Of a DNA stretch of 15,907 nucleotides, positions 1-7,541 are shown one piece after another. The number at the start of each line of letters is the position of its first letter. Position 1 is the stretch's first letter. The DNA is from BS150m-G50 sp964501185 [NCBI: uncultured Bacteroidia bacterium] (lineage in GTDB: Bacteria > CAIWAD01 > BS150m-G50): the NCBI GenBank assembly GCA_964501185.1, contig CAZCRT010000049.1, positions 1 through 15,907 of the forward strand. The letters are read 5' to 3'. The notes under the pieces were generated by a model, which saw only the letters and a program-made list of their open reading frames with translations, was not told the DNA's origin and did no database searches. A program made the translations under genes and the position numbers.

Positions 1-12
1 ATCTACAGAAAA

Positions 13-38
13 ACACTTAAGCGAGTGTCCATTTTTTC
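13..38 (+). terminator. possible weak terminator at the window edge
   Basis: A 5-bp inverted repeat (ACACT at 13-17, AGTGT at 24-28) is followed by a run of six T at 32-37. This could end a plus-strand transcript entering from the left. The stem is short and the upstream gene is outside the window, so the call is weak. Confidence 0.22.
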
Positions 39-48
39 GGGACCACCT

Positions 49-75
49 CTATTATCATACGACGAAGGATAATAG
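49..75. repeat. inverted repeat CTATTATC/GATAATAG
   Basis: An 8-bp perfect inverted repeat (49-56 and 68-75) with an 11-nt spacer lies in the non-coding stretch 1-207, downstream of the adenosine deaminase gene. It has no T-run on the minus strand, so it does not look like that gene's terminator. Its function is unknown; it could be an operator or a transcript 3' end structure. Confidence 0.35.
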
Positions 76-148
76 AACATTTGAAAGCGCAATTTGGTTT
101 CACAGGAGTGTTTTATGATTGGCGAGGCACTGTTAATCAGCGTGTTAG

Positions 149-164
149 ACACTTCCGGAAGTGT
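149..164. repeat. perfect 16-bp palindrome ACACTTCCGGAAGTGT
   Basis: This is a perfect 16-bp palindrome in the gap after the adenosine deaminase stop codon. It has the symmetry of a dimeric regulator site, and it could also fold as a 6-bp stem with a CCGG loop. Close relatives of its core occur at 1536-1550 (15 identical bases, in coding sequence) and at 11332-11343 (12 identical bases, intergenic). There is no poly-T tail on either side. Confidence 0.4.
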
Positions 165-207
165 AGTAAGCACCTGAGTGACTCAATTCAGTGGTTTCCT
201 TTATCTA

Positions 208-1299
208 TCAATAGCCAATCAGTTTCCCTTCGTGCCCCATCTCAGCCAATGCACTTTCGATCATTCGGCTTTTTTCCTGATGATGCATGAAAGCAGATTT
301 GAAGCCGTTCAGAATAATCTTCTTCACCTCGTTGCGACTGAGACCAAATTCCTGGGAAATCCTGTATAGTTCTTCAGAAACTGTTGTATCGGACATCAAA
401 CGATTATCTGTATTTACAGTTACCCGCACCCCGAAATCCAGATAGAAGTCAAGAGGATGTCTTGAAAGGGAAGGAACTGCGTTAGTCTGCACATTGCTTG
501 TAGGACACATTTCAATCGGAATGCGGTGATCGTTCACGAAATTTAACAGGTCGCCATCCTCCTTCAGGCGTGTACCGTGACCGATCCTGTGAGCATTGAG
601 GTAATGCAGTGCCTGATGGATTGATTCCGGCCCATAAGCTTCACCTGCGTGAACTGTACAATTGATGTTGTTGTTGTGTATGAGGTAGAAAGCCTCGACA
701 TGGTCTTTGGCTGGGAAGTTATGCTCAGCTCCGGCCAGATCAAAACCGACGACACCACGGTTCTTGTATGCTACCGAGAGTTCCGCCAGCCTCATCGAAG
801 TTTCCGGGTTGATATTCCTGATACCACAGACGATAACGCCCGTATGAATATTGAACTTTCTGCCTGCGTCGGCCAGACCCTGTAATACAGCTTCCATGAC
901 CTCTGTAAGCCCGAGTCCCTGTTTAATATGCAGAATTGGCGAGTAACGCACTTCGATATGCCTGCAATTCTCAGCAGCAGCATCTTCGGCCAGTTCCCAG
1001 GCAGTACGGTAAAGTTCGTCCTTACCCTGCATCACACTCAGTGTGTAATCGAAGACCTTGAGATAGTCCTCAAGGCTGTCATAATTCTGACCGAGTTTAA
1101 GGATCTGCTTGAGTTCAGCTGGTTCAAAGCTCGGTAGTTTGATTTTATTCTGTTGAGCCAATTCGATCAGTGTATTGAGACGAATAGAACCATCAAGATG
1201 ACAGTGAAGCTCCACCTTGGGTAAACTGTGAATATACTCCAGTGTCGGTGGTGCATCCACACTCTTCTGAGTCTGATTGTTGTCTTTTATTGGTGTCAC
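208..1299 (-). CDS. add: adenosine deaminase family protein
   Basis: The 363-residue protein matches the adenosine deaminase family, zinc enzymes that hydrolyse adenosine (or deoxyadenosine) to inosine in purine salvage; it should be cytoplasmic. Visible hallmarks are the metal-binding HxH in VELHCHLDGS (H32, H34), the HAGE motif (H217, E220), HRIGHG (H241) and the metal-ligand aspartate in VNTDNR (D298). The classical second aspartate of the family is replaced by N299, so related 6-aminopurine substrates cannot be excluded. The length is normal for the family. The start is a GTG at 1299; the residues before about 24 are not conserved family sequence and a GTG at codon 14 is an alternative. 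The gene starts 14 bp after the helicase-like gene stops and is probably co-transcribed with it from the promoter at 3592-3620. Confidence 0.9.
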   Translation of the reverse strand: MTPIKDNNQTQKSVDAPPTLEYIHSLPKVELHCHLDGSIRLNTLIELAQQNKIKLPSFEPAELKQILKLGQNYDSLEDYLKVFDYTLSVMQGKDELYRTAWELAEDAAAENCRHIEVRYSPILHIKQGLGLTEVMEAVLQGLADAGRKFNIHTGVIVCGIRNINPETSMRLAELSVAYKNRGVVGFDLAGAEHNFPAKDHVEAFYLIHNNNINCTVHAGEAYGPESIHQALHYLNAHRIGHGTRLKEDGDLLNFVNDHRIPIEMCPTSNVQTNAVPSLSRHPLDFYLDFGVRVTVNTDNRLMSDTTVSEELYRISQEFGLSRNEVKKIILNGFKSAFMHHQEKSRMIESALAEMGHEGKLIGY

Positions 1300-1313
1300 T
1301 TATAAAACGCCTG

Positions 1314-3488
1314 TTATTTCTTGGAATACTGTTTATTGAACTCTTTCAAATTTGCTGTGGCGATGCTGATCAGAGTATCATCAATTACTGCCATTTCCCG
1401 CCTTAACACCTGCGGGAGATTTCCATCCATTATTGCCAGATATTTCGTCAAATTCCGATGTATACCATTCGACAGCTCATAGGCTTTCAGTAATGCCAGG
1501 ATTTGATGTAACTCCTGAGTTGATAAAAGCCCTCCGACACTTCCGGAAGTCTCGTCACCAGCCTCAGTATTATGAAGACGTGGCATATAGCCCAGCTTTC
1601 GCATCTCCCCGACCATCTTCTCCAATCTTGAGTCCGGTTTCAATAACATGATCTGATTGTTGACCGGCAGGAGGAAATTCTGAGATATCCGGCTCTGGAC
1701 TTCCAACTCCCGCATCAGCAGCTCATTAGTCGTACGCAAACAGAAAAGATCAGCATCAACCAGAATATGTCCATGGTTTCCGGAAGTCTCCTCGATCAGG
1801 AACAGCACATTCTGTGGAATCTCCTGTCGGGAATGTTCTGCAAGGAAATCGACAATATCGGATTGAGTCAATCCATCATCAAGCCCTCGCGAAATCGCAT
1901 TATGCGTTAACTTGTATGTACTGTTGTAATATTCTGTGAATCGAGTTAACTGCAGCACATGAGCCAGCGAAAAGGCTTCCGGAATGAATATCTCATAATT
2001 GGACTGGACGATCAGTTCTACCTGTGCATCCCACTGGAATTCAGGGAAGCTGTTGGCATTATCCTGCAGCAGCCTGGCTCCAGCAGCTGTCAGACGGCAT
2101 TGCAGGGAACCATCTTCCGGATTACGAGTCAGGTCCACAATGCCAAGCCAGAAAAGCGGTTTATCTACCAGATAACTTATGAGGTTGTTAAACTCCTGTT
2201 CCTGTTCTTCCCATCTTTCACCAAAGTCAAGTCGTGCCAGCAGGTAGGCAAGGTAATCGACGCTGATCCAGACTCCTTCCTTCAGAAAGCTCATGATCCA
2301 GATCAACCAGAGCGGATCCAGAAAACTGTCACCCCGTTCTTCGAGGTCCTGCAGTGTCGATAGTTTTCTCACACCCTTCAGTTTGAAATAGTGATTAAAA
2401 ATCTGGCGGAACATCTGCCCTGGATACTTAAGTAATCTGGTTGCCCGTTTATAATCGACCGACCAGAGATCGTTATCAATCACGATAACACTGGCCGTTT
2501 CCGCAAAGGAGAAGAGAAAATCATAGTATGCATAATCCTCCTCCGACATTGATGGAAAGGAGGAACAGATCTTCTTGATCTCAGCTTTGTGTACGCCACC
2601 CTTCTGAATCGTAGGGATGGAATTGTGTATGAAGTGATTCAGCAGCATCATGAAATTCTGGAACAGTGCCATACCGGATGTCTGAATTTTCCAGGGTTCC
2701 GGTTCCAGTGGTTGCTTGACCGTTGGACAGGTCTGCCAGGGTGGGGCATCAAGTTTGAAATTGTACTTGATGGGGTAAACTGCATCCTGTACCAGTTCTA
2801 TGCGGACATCACTGGCAGCATAACCTGTTTTGAGAATCGATTGATTATCATCAGCACTTATTACCAGTCCGGTGCGCATATAAATATCCTGCAGGATATC
2901 CAGCAGGCTGTCAGTACTGAGGTTCTCGTCGAAATAACTCAATTGTTTTTTCAGGTGGGACAGTGGCATGCCACCTTTGTGGATAGCAAGGATCTTCAGT
3001 ATTTTGCGCGAGATTACATCAAGGTTTTTTGTAATCAGCCTTTCGAAGAGCTCCGGGTTCAGAAGAACCTGAGAGAAAGCCTGTCGAATCAGATGTGGAT
3101 TCCATACCGGCAGGGAGATTTCGTAGAAATCCCTGGCCATAGTTTTAAGTTGAGCTACATCCTCATTGCGTAAAACAAATCTCAGGCGGTTGCGGTAGAA
3201 GGTCGGTAGCTTTATCAACAGCTCAAGATTATCGGCAAGTGTAATTGTAGCATGCGATTTGCCCTTGATCGCAATCCGGGAGGTTTTTACCAGTTTATTT
3301 GTGCGCAACTCTTTCAGTAGTGCAGCGGGATCCTGTTTCAGTTCCCGCTCGATTACATCTGTCAACTCCTCTTTCAACAGCACCCCACCCTCGGCGGCGA
3401 TGAAATACAGGGTTTCCAGAGAGGCGTGACTGGCTGCCTGCAAATCCGCCAGCAGTGCCAACGCCTGTTTAAATGTATCTTCTTTCAA
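1314..3488 (-). CDS. helicase-associated (XPB/Ssl2-like, Helicase_C_3) protein without helicase motor
   Basis: The 724-residue protein has at its centre a segment resembling the XPB/Ssl2-like N-terminal domain (Helicase_C_3, PF13625): roughly residues 485-580, with VELIVQSNYEIFIPE, then a coil-rich helical part and an ILVDADLFCLRTTN stretch, ending in KLGYMPRL near 630-640. There is no Walker A or DExH motif, so this is not an active helicase by itself. Residues 150-210 and 300-350 look like winged-helix units. Such stand-alone proteins occur in several phyla with unknown role; a function in DNA repair or transcription is only inferred. The start is a TTG at 3488 with a GGGAG ribosome site 5 nt upstream (3494-3498); the first internal methionine is far downstream (residue 117), so TTG is preferred. 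It leads a two-gene operon with the adenosine deaminase gene. Confidence 0.72.
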   Translation of the reverse strand: MKEDTFKQALALLADLQAASHASLETLYFIAAEGGVLLKEELTDVIERELKQDPAALLKELRTNKLVKTSRIAIKGKSHATITLADNLELLIKLPTFYRNRLRFVLRNEDVAQLKTMARDFYEISLPVWNPHLIRQAFSQVLLNPELFERLITKNLDVISRKILKILAIHKGGMPLSHLKKQLSYFDENLSTDSLLDILQDIYMRTGLVISADDNQSILKTGYAASDVRIELVQDAVYPIKYNFKLDAPPWQTCPTVKQPLEPEPWKIQTSGMALFQNFMMLLNHFIHNSIPTIQKGGVHKAEIKKICSSFPSMSEEDYAYYDFLFSFAETASVIVIDNDLWSVDYKRATRLLKYPGQMFRQIFNHYFKLKGVRKLSTLQDLEERGDSFLDPLWLIWIMSFLKEGVWISVDYLAYLLARLDFGERWEEQEQEFNNLISYLVDKPLFWLGIVDLTRNPEDGSLQCRLTAAGARLLQDNANSFPEFQWDAQVELIVQSNYEIFIPEAFSLAHVLQLTRFTEYYNSTYKLTHNAISRGLDDGLTQSDIVDFLAEHSRQEIPQNVLFLIEETSGNHGHILVDADLFCLRTTNELLMRELEVQSRISQNFLLPVNNQIMLLKPDSRLEKMVGEMRKLGYMPRLHNTEAGDETSGSVGGLLSTQELHQILALLKAYELSNGIHRNLTKYLAIMDGNLPQVLRREMAVIDDTLISIATANLKEFNKQYSKK

Positions 3489-3591
3489 GAATACTCCCGT
3501 GTCAGCCAGAGTCGCTTATGCGACAAAACAGAGTCCATTTACAGGGGATAAGTGGACAGTTTCCGGCTATGTTAAAAAATCAGATTTATAA

Positions 3592-3620
3592 AATATAGAC
3601 AATCAACTCCCGGTTGTCAA
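3592..3620 (-). promoter_or_regulatory. sigma70-type promoter for the helicase-like/add operon
   Basis: Read on the minus strand, a perfect TTGACA (-35, 3620-3615) is followed by a 17-bp spacer and TATATT (-10, 3597-3592). Spacing is ideal and the match is near consensus. Transcription would begin near 3585, giving a leader of just under 100 nt before the TTG start at 3488. Confidence 0.7.
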
Positions 3621-3635
3621 GTTGGTGAATCTGGC

Positions 3636-3751
3636 AATGAATATTGAATTCATGATCTGACTACTTTCCGGCTGCTTCATGCCCGGCAGCTCCCCGCTTG
3701 CATACGGCTACCCACTATCATAAATTGACAGAAGCCAAAAATGAATATTGA
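3636..3751. repeat. 12-bp direct repeat AATGAATATTGA, two copies
   Basis: Two exact copies (3636-3647 and 3740-3751) lie 104 bp apart in the divergent intergenic region. The core AATATT is symmetric, so each could be a regulator half or whole site. The second copy sits about 45 bp before the ychF-like start codon. Confidence 0.4.
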
Positions 3752-3796
3752 GCCTGCATCGTCAATGTGAACAACCTGCTGTGAGGAGAGTTGTAT

Positions 3797-4882
3797 ATGA
3801 AAATAGGGATAGTCGGTTTACCACAGACCGGTAAAACATCGCTCTTCAACGCATTGACAGGTTCGAATGTCGAGGTCGGTTTTGGAGGGGGAAAACGAGA
3901 TCCGAACCTGGCTCAGGCAAAAGTTCAGGACGAGCGGTTGGACCAATTGACCGATCTGTTTCAACCTGAACGCAAGGTTCCCACCGTAATTGAATATGTG
4001 GACCTTTCCGGACTGGTAAGGGGTGCCGCACGAAAAGAGGGCTTTTCACCTGAATTCATCAGCAATATCAAGGGTACCGATGCAGTGCTCTATCTTGCCC
4101 GGCAATTCGAAAATGAAGAGGTTATCCACTCTGAAGGAAGTATAGATCCGATAAGTGACATTAATATCGTACTGGATGAATTTCTATTTTCAGATCTGAG
4201 CGTAGCTGCAGGTCGCATTGAAAGGCTGCGCAAACAGGTTATGAAAGTGAAAGATCCGGCACTGGTACGCGAACTCGATCTCCTGGAGCGTTGTCAGGAA
4301 GCTCTGGAAAATGAGGTGCCGCTTGCTAAACTGGATCTGAAGCTGGAGGAAGAAAAGACCATCCGCAGCTTTGCCTTTCTGACTCGCAAGCCGATGCTGG
4401 TGGCGCTGAATATTGGCGAGGAGGATATCGCCAGAACTGCGGAGCTGGAAAACGATCTCGCCAACCGGTTCCCCGATCACCTGCAGTTTGTGGCTGTCAG
4501 TGCCAGGTTGGAAGCAGAGATTGCCCAGCTGAGCCCCGAAGACGCCTCTCTCTTTCTGGATGACTATAACATCAAGGAGACCGCCTGTGATCGCGTGATA
4601 CAAAAGTCCTATGCGCTACTCGGGTTGATCTCATTCTTTACAGTTGGTGATGACGAGTGCCGTGCCTGGACAGTAACAACCGGCAGCCCTGCAGTAAAAG
4701 CGGCCGGTGTAATACACAGCGATCTTGAAAGGGGCTTCATCCGTGCAGAAGTTGTGCATTACAACGACTTCATTGAAGCCGGTTCACTTGCAGAAGCGCG
4801 CAAGCAGGGCACTCTGCGTCTGGAAGGAAAGGAATACACGGTACTGGATGGTGATATCATCAGCGTTCGATTCAATGTGTGA
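3797..4882 (+). CDS. YchF/DUF933-type P-loop GTPase-like protein
   Basis: The 361-residue protein matches the YchF branch of Obg-like P-loop NTPases, which bind the ribosome and prefer ATP. Seen in order: Walker A GLPQTGKTS (7-15), the G3 region DLSGLVRGA (69-77), the helical insert with HSEGSIDPISDINIV (111-125), the YchF-type G4 NIGE (205-208) in place of NKxD, and a C-terminal TGS/DUF933 domain (about 277-361, ending EYTVLDGDIISVRF). It differs from canonical YchF: the usual switch I segment (FPFxTIxPN) is replaced by a GFGGGKRDPNLAQ stretch, and the GEGLGNxFL motif after G3 reads KEGFSPEFI. It is therefore probably a divergent paralogue, not the housekeeping ychF. The ATG at 3797 is chosen because a GAGGAG ribosome site lies 8 nt upstream (3783-3788); a TTG two codons earlier is too close. 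The next gene starts 6 bp after the stop. Confidence 0.82.
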   Translation: MKIGIVGLPQTGKTSLFNALTGSNVEVGFGGGKRDPNLAQAKVQDERLDQLTDLFQPERKVPTVIEYVDLSGLVRGAARKEGFSPEFISNIKGTDAVLYLARQFENEEVIHSEGSIDPISDINIVLDEFLFSDLSVAAGRIERLRKQVMKVKDPALVRELDLLERCQEALENEVPLAKLDLKLEEEKTIRSFAFLTRKPMLVALNIGEEDIARTAELENDLANRFPDHLQFVAVSARLEAEIAQLSPEDASLFLDDYNIKETACDRVIQKSYALLGLISFFTVGDDECRAWTVTTGSPAVKAAGVIHSDLERGFIRAEVVHYNDFIEAGSLAEARKQGTLRLEGKEYTVLDGDIISVRFNV

Positions 4883-4888
4883 GGTCAA

Positions 4889-6481
4889 GTGAGTCATCAA
4901 CCTGAACGGAGCCGGCTGCAGCTGCTGCAACAACTATTCTACAGGGCACAACCTCTGCGCGGCCTTTGCCATGGTTACCCGGTGTTCGAGCTGAATGAAA
5001 GTACAGTAGCCGACCCGCTCCCTGAACTGGAAGAACTTGCCCGGGAAGTGGACAACAATGACGCTGATGCATTTCTGCGTTCCCTGGTTCAACGTACAGC
5101 CACACTTGCCGTTGATAATGTGATACAGCGAACGCATCCACTGGCTTTTGTTAACAACCTGCAGGATGGCCTGGCCGGTTGTATCACATTCTTTCAGAAA
5201 AATAATACTGCAGCGATGTCGCTGTTCGTTGATCAACTTGTACCGATGACTCTTAAAGCCATCGAATCTCATCAAACCGGTTGTCGCCCGGAATATGAAA
5301 AGGCGATAGCAGAGGTATCACATCTGGTAAAGTGGTTAAAGGAAGGGCGGGGTGACCTGGAACCTTCGCTGAAGAAGCAGATGAAAAATGCCGCTGCCAG
5401 CCTGTCCGAGTACCGCGATCACCTGGCCCGCCGTATTCCACAATTGGATACACACTGTCAGATTGGTGCCGGCAAACTGGCTGATCTGTTCAGGGAGCGG
5501 ATGGGCAAAGAGTTGGACCTGGAGAGCGAAATAGAGAGTGCTGAGGTGTTTCGTGACAGTATGCTTAAGCGTCTACGTCGAGAATGTGGCACATTTCATC
5601 AGCGTTTCCAGACCGAAACCGAAGCCGACCCTGTTCAATTCGCACTCAATGAGTTAAACACTGATTCACCGAAACCGGAGGAGATACCTCTTCGACTGCA
5701 ACAACTGGTCAGGCGGTTACTCCGCTTTCAGGAAATCACCGGATTGACCGATAAAGTCCTCCCTCCTCTTCAGTCCGGTTATCTTGAATTTGTATCACAG
5801 CACTTCCGGCAGCCTCGTTTAATGGGCCCGGGGATGAATAGTGATTTCAGAATACGCCTGTCACCGCTGCCTGCGGAAAAGCTGGATCATGTGGAGCAGG
5901 TGCCCGGGTTTACGCGACTGGAGATTGAAGCGATCCGTATTGCGGCGCAGCATACCCTGATTTCCAGTTGCCCACTGTCATTGTCATCAGACTTTTTACC
6001 TGATGAAAACCGCCGGGGATTTGAGCTGATGTGGCTGCAAACTCTGCAGGGCGCGGGTTGGGGCAAAGGGGATATCCGTCTGCGGATCGGCGCTGACCTG
6101 ATATTACTTCAGGAGGCGATTTCCTATATTGCCATGCTGCAATATCATGGCCGGGGTGAGGATGACCAGACAGTTCTGGATGGGCTGGTGCAGGGAAGTT
6201 GCTTCAGCCGCGAGGAGGCACTGGTGGTTGTCACTACACTGAAAAGCCATCCCTTCTCTGTTGGAAGCGGGTTCCCGGTTTTCCGCGAGTTGAAACGCCT
6301 GCAGCGATACCATAAACGCAAACTCCCGGCACAGGTTTCGGAAGCAGACTTCTATCGACTTCTCTTTACCGGTGCACTGCTGCCGATTGCGTCTCTGAGT
6401 CGTTTTGTTTCCACGCATCTTCGAAAGCACTCCAATACGAAATCGGAAATCAGTACTGACGGAGCCGACCAGCATGTATGA
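4889..6481 (+). CDS. DUF885-like protein lacking the metallopeptidase motif
   Basis: I read this 530-residue protein as a remote member of the DUF885 family, helical metallopeptidase-like proteins. Residues 170-230 (ASLSEYRDHLARRIPQL … IGAGKLADLFRERMGKELDL) and 377-468 (GFELMWLQTLQ … HGRGEDD … CFSREEAL … HPFSVGSGFPVFREL) follow the family pattern, including the segment that normally reads PGQALSYKIGxxxxxELR. The zinc motif HExxPGH expected around 350-362 is absent (RIAAQHTLISSCP there), so I infer an inactive or non-enzymatic protein. No signal peptide is apparent. It starts with GTG at 4889, 6 bp after the ychF-like stop, with its GAGGT ribosome site (4881-4885) overlapping that stop codon, and its end overlaps the TauE-like gene. 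Translational coupling suggests a shared role with the GTPase-like protein, which is unknown. Confidence 0.72.
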   Translation: MSHQPERSRLQLLQQLFYRAQPLRGLCHGYPVFELNESTVADPLPELEELAREVDNNDADAFLRSLVQRTATLAVDNVIQRTHPLAFVNNLQDGLAGCITFFQKNNTAAMSLFVDQLVPMTLKAIESHQTGCRPEYEKAIAEVSHLVKWLKEGRGDLEPSLKKQMKNAAASLSEYRDHLARRIPQLDTHCQIGAGKLADLFRERMGKELDLESEIESAEVFRDSMLKRLRRECGTFHQRFQTETEADPVQFALNELNTDSPKPEEIPLRLQQLVRRLLRFQEITGLTDKVLPPLQSGYLEFVSQHFRQPRLMGPGMNSDFRIRLSPLPAEKLDHVEQVPGFTRLEIEAIRIAAQHTLISSCPLSLSSDFLPDENRRGFELMWLQTLQGAGWGKGDIRLRIGADLILLQEAISYIAMLQYHGRGEDDQTVLDGLVQGSCFSREEALVVVTTLKSHPFSVGSGFPVFRELKRLQRYHKRKLPAQVSEADFYRLLFTGALLPIASLSRFVSTHLRKHSNTKSEISTDGADQHV

Positions 6482-7472
6482 TCTGCCAGGATTGATTGAC
6501 CACATCTGGCTGGTACCATTTGCAGGGCTTTCGGGAGGTTTCCTGGCCGGACTGATTGGTGTGGGGGGGGGGATCCTTATCACACCGCTTCTCATTTCAA
6601 TTGGTATACCCGCTCGCTATGTAGCAGGTACCATGCCCATGGTAGTCATAACCAATGCACTCAGTACCCTGTATCATCTACGGTTGCGTGAAAAGCTGGA
6701 TCTGCGTCTGGGTGGCCTGCTGGGGCTGGCTGGCGCAACCGGCGGTGTGCTGGGGGCAATGCTGGTCAAACACCTTGAACTGACGGCTGATATCGATCGA
6801 ATCATCCAGTTCATGTTTATTGTACTGTTGTTGCTTGCCACACTCCGGCTGTTGTCAGCACCGGGTCAATCCCGCAGGAGCAGGCTTTCTATTTTGAACC
6901 GGATACCGCTGTTCCAGATCAGAATATCATTTACCGGTGAGTCGGTTTCACTGCTCCCTCTGCTGCTGTCAGGATTGCTGATAGGCGGTATCGCAGTAAT
7001 GATGGGGGTTGGCGGTGCGATACTCCTGACACCTGCACTGATCATCCTGCTGGGTGTAGACATCAAGCAGGCTTCGGCCCTGGCTGTAGTTTATCTGGTT
7101 ATAACGGGCCTGGCTAACGCAATCAGCCATGCTCTGATAACGCAGAATTGTAATATTCTGCTGGGATTGATTCTGATGCCTACCGGCGCGGTAGGAGTGA
7201 TTTTCGGTGTTCGAGTGCGTCATCGTTTACCACTGAGAAAGATGAATCAGCTTTTCGCGCTATTGTTACTGGGAGCTGCTTTCAGTATGGTCTGGAAGAG
7301 CTGGCACCACACCAGCTTTACCGGTTCTGTGATGGGTAAGGAACCGGAAATGCTCTTCTCACCACTGCTAACAGCTTTGTTTTCGGTTATATTTCCTGTG
7401 ATTATCAGTGTGGTTGTGTTATACGTTAAAGAGCTTCTGGACCGGCGAAATAGCGAAACAGAAAGAAAATGA
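6474..7472 (+). CDS. TauE/SafE-family membrane transporter
   Basis: The 332-residue integral membrane protein belongs to the TauE/SafE (sulfite exporter, UPF0721) family, inner-membrane permeases for sulfite, sulfoacetate or other organosulfur anions. Both family repeats are visible: GLSGGFLAGLIGVGGGILITPLL near the N-terminus and GIAVMMGVGGAILLTPAL in the second half, each leading a bundle of about four hydrophobic segments, with a charged loop near 130-165. The actual substrate cannot be told. The ATG at 6474 is chosen because GGAG at 6461-6464 lies 9 nt upstream and the family motif begins shortly after; longer in-frame starts would run into the preceding gene. It overlaps that gene by 8 bp. 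A run of ten G (6563-6572) encodes part of V30-G33. Confidence 0.9.
   Translation: MYDLPGLIDHIWLVPFAGLSGGFLAGLIGVGGGILITPLLISIGIPARYVAGTMPMVVITNALSTLYHLRLREKLDLRLGGLLGLAGATGGVLGAMLVKHLELTADIDRIIQFMFIVLLLLATLRLLSAPGQSRRSRLSILNRIPLFQIRISFTGESVSLLPLLLSGLLIGGIAVMMGVGGAILLTPALIILLGVDIKQASALAVVYLVITGLANAISHALITQNCNILLGLILMPTGAVGVIFGVRVRHRLPLRKMNQLFALLLLGAAFSMVWKSWHHTSFTGSVMGKEPEMLFSPLLTALFSVIFPVIISVVVLYVKELLDRRNSETERK
6563..6572 (+). repeat. homopolymeric G10 tract inside the TauE-like gene
   Basis: Ten consecutive G form the end of the V30 codon plus three GGG glycine codons of the GVGGG motif. Such tracts are prone to slipped-strand errors; a change of one or two bases would truncate the transporter near residue 33. 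Whether the length really varies cannot be seen from one sequence. Confidence 0.6.
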
Positions 7473-7541
7473 TTTACGGCTCAGAGCCGGCTTCTGATTA
7501 TTAAAAGGACAGCTCAGAAAAAAATACAAAAAGGAGGAATA

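Larger units (their letters stand above)
3489..3796. other. divergent intergenic region, helicase-like gene / ychF-like gene
   Basis: These 308 bp separate two divergent genes. They contain the minus-strand promoter at 3592-3620, a 12-bp direct repeat AATGAATATTGA at 3636-3647 and 3740-3751, and a 9-bp repeat TTTCCGGCT at 3560-3568 and 3665-3673. On the plus strand a TTGACA at 3725-3730 is followed only 15 bp later by TATTGA, a poor promoter for the ychF-like gene; I see no better one. No small gene is convincing here. Confidence 0.6.

Noticed and set aside
81-369. Small plus-strand ORFs near the left edge
   Set aside because: They overlap the 3' end of the adenosine deaminase gene in antisense, have no conserved motif and cover the palindromes.
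2589-3173. 194-codon plus-strand ORF opposite the helicase-like gene
   Set aside because: It is antisense to a well-supported coding sequence, has an irregular composition and no recognisable family; likely a shadow ORF.
4190-4603. 137-codon minus-strand ORF within the ychF-like gene
   Set aside because: It overlaps conserved YchF domains in antisense and matches no family.
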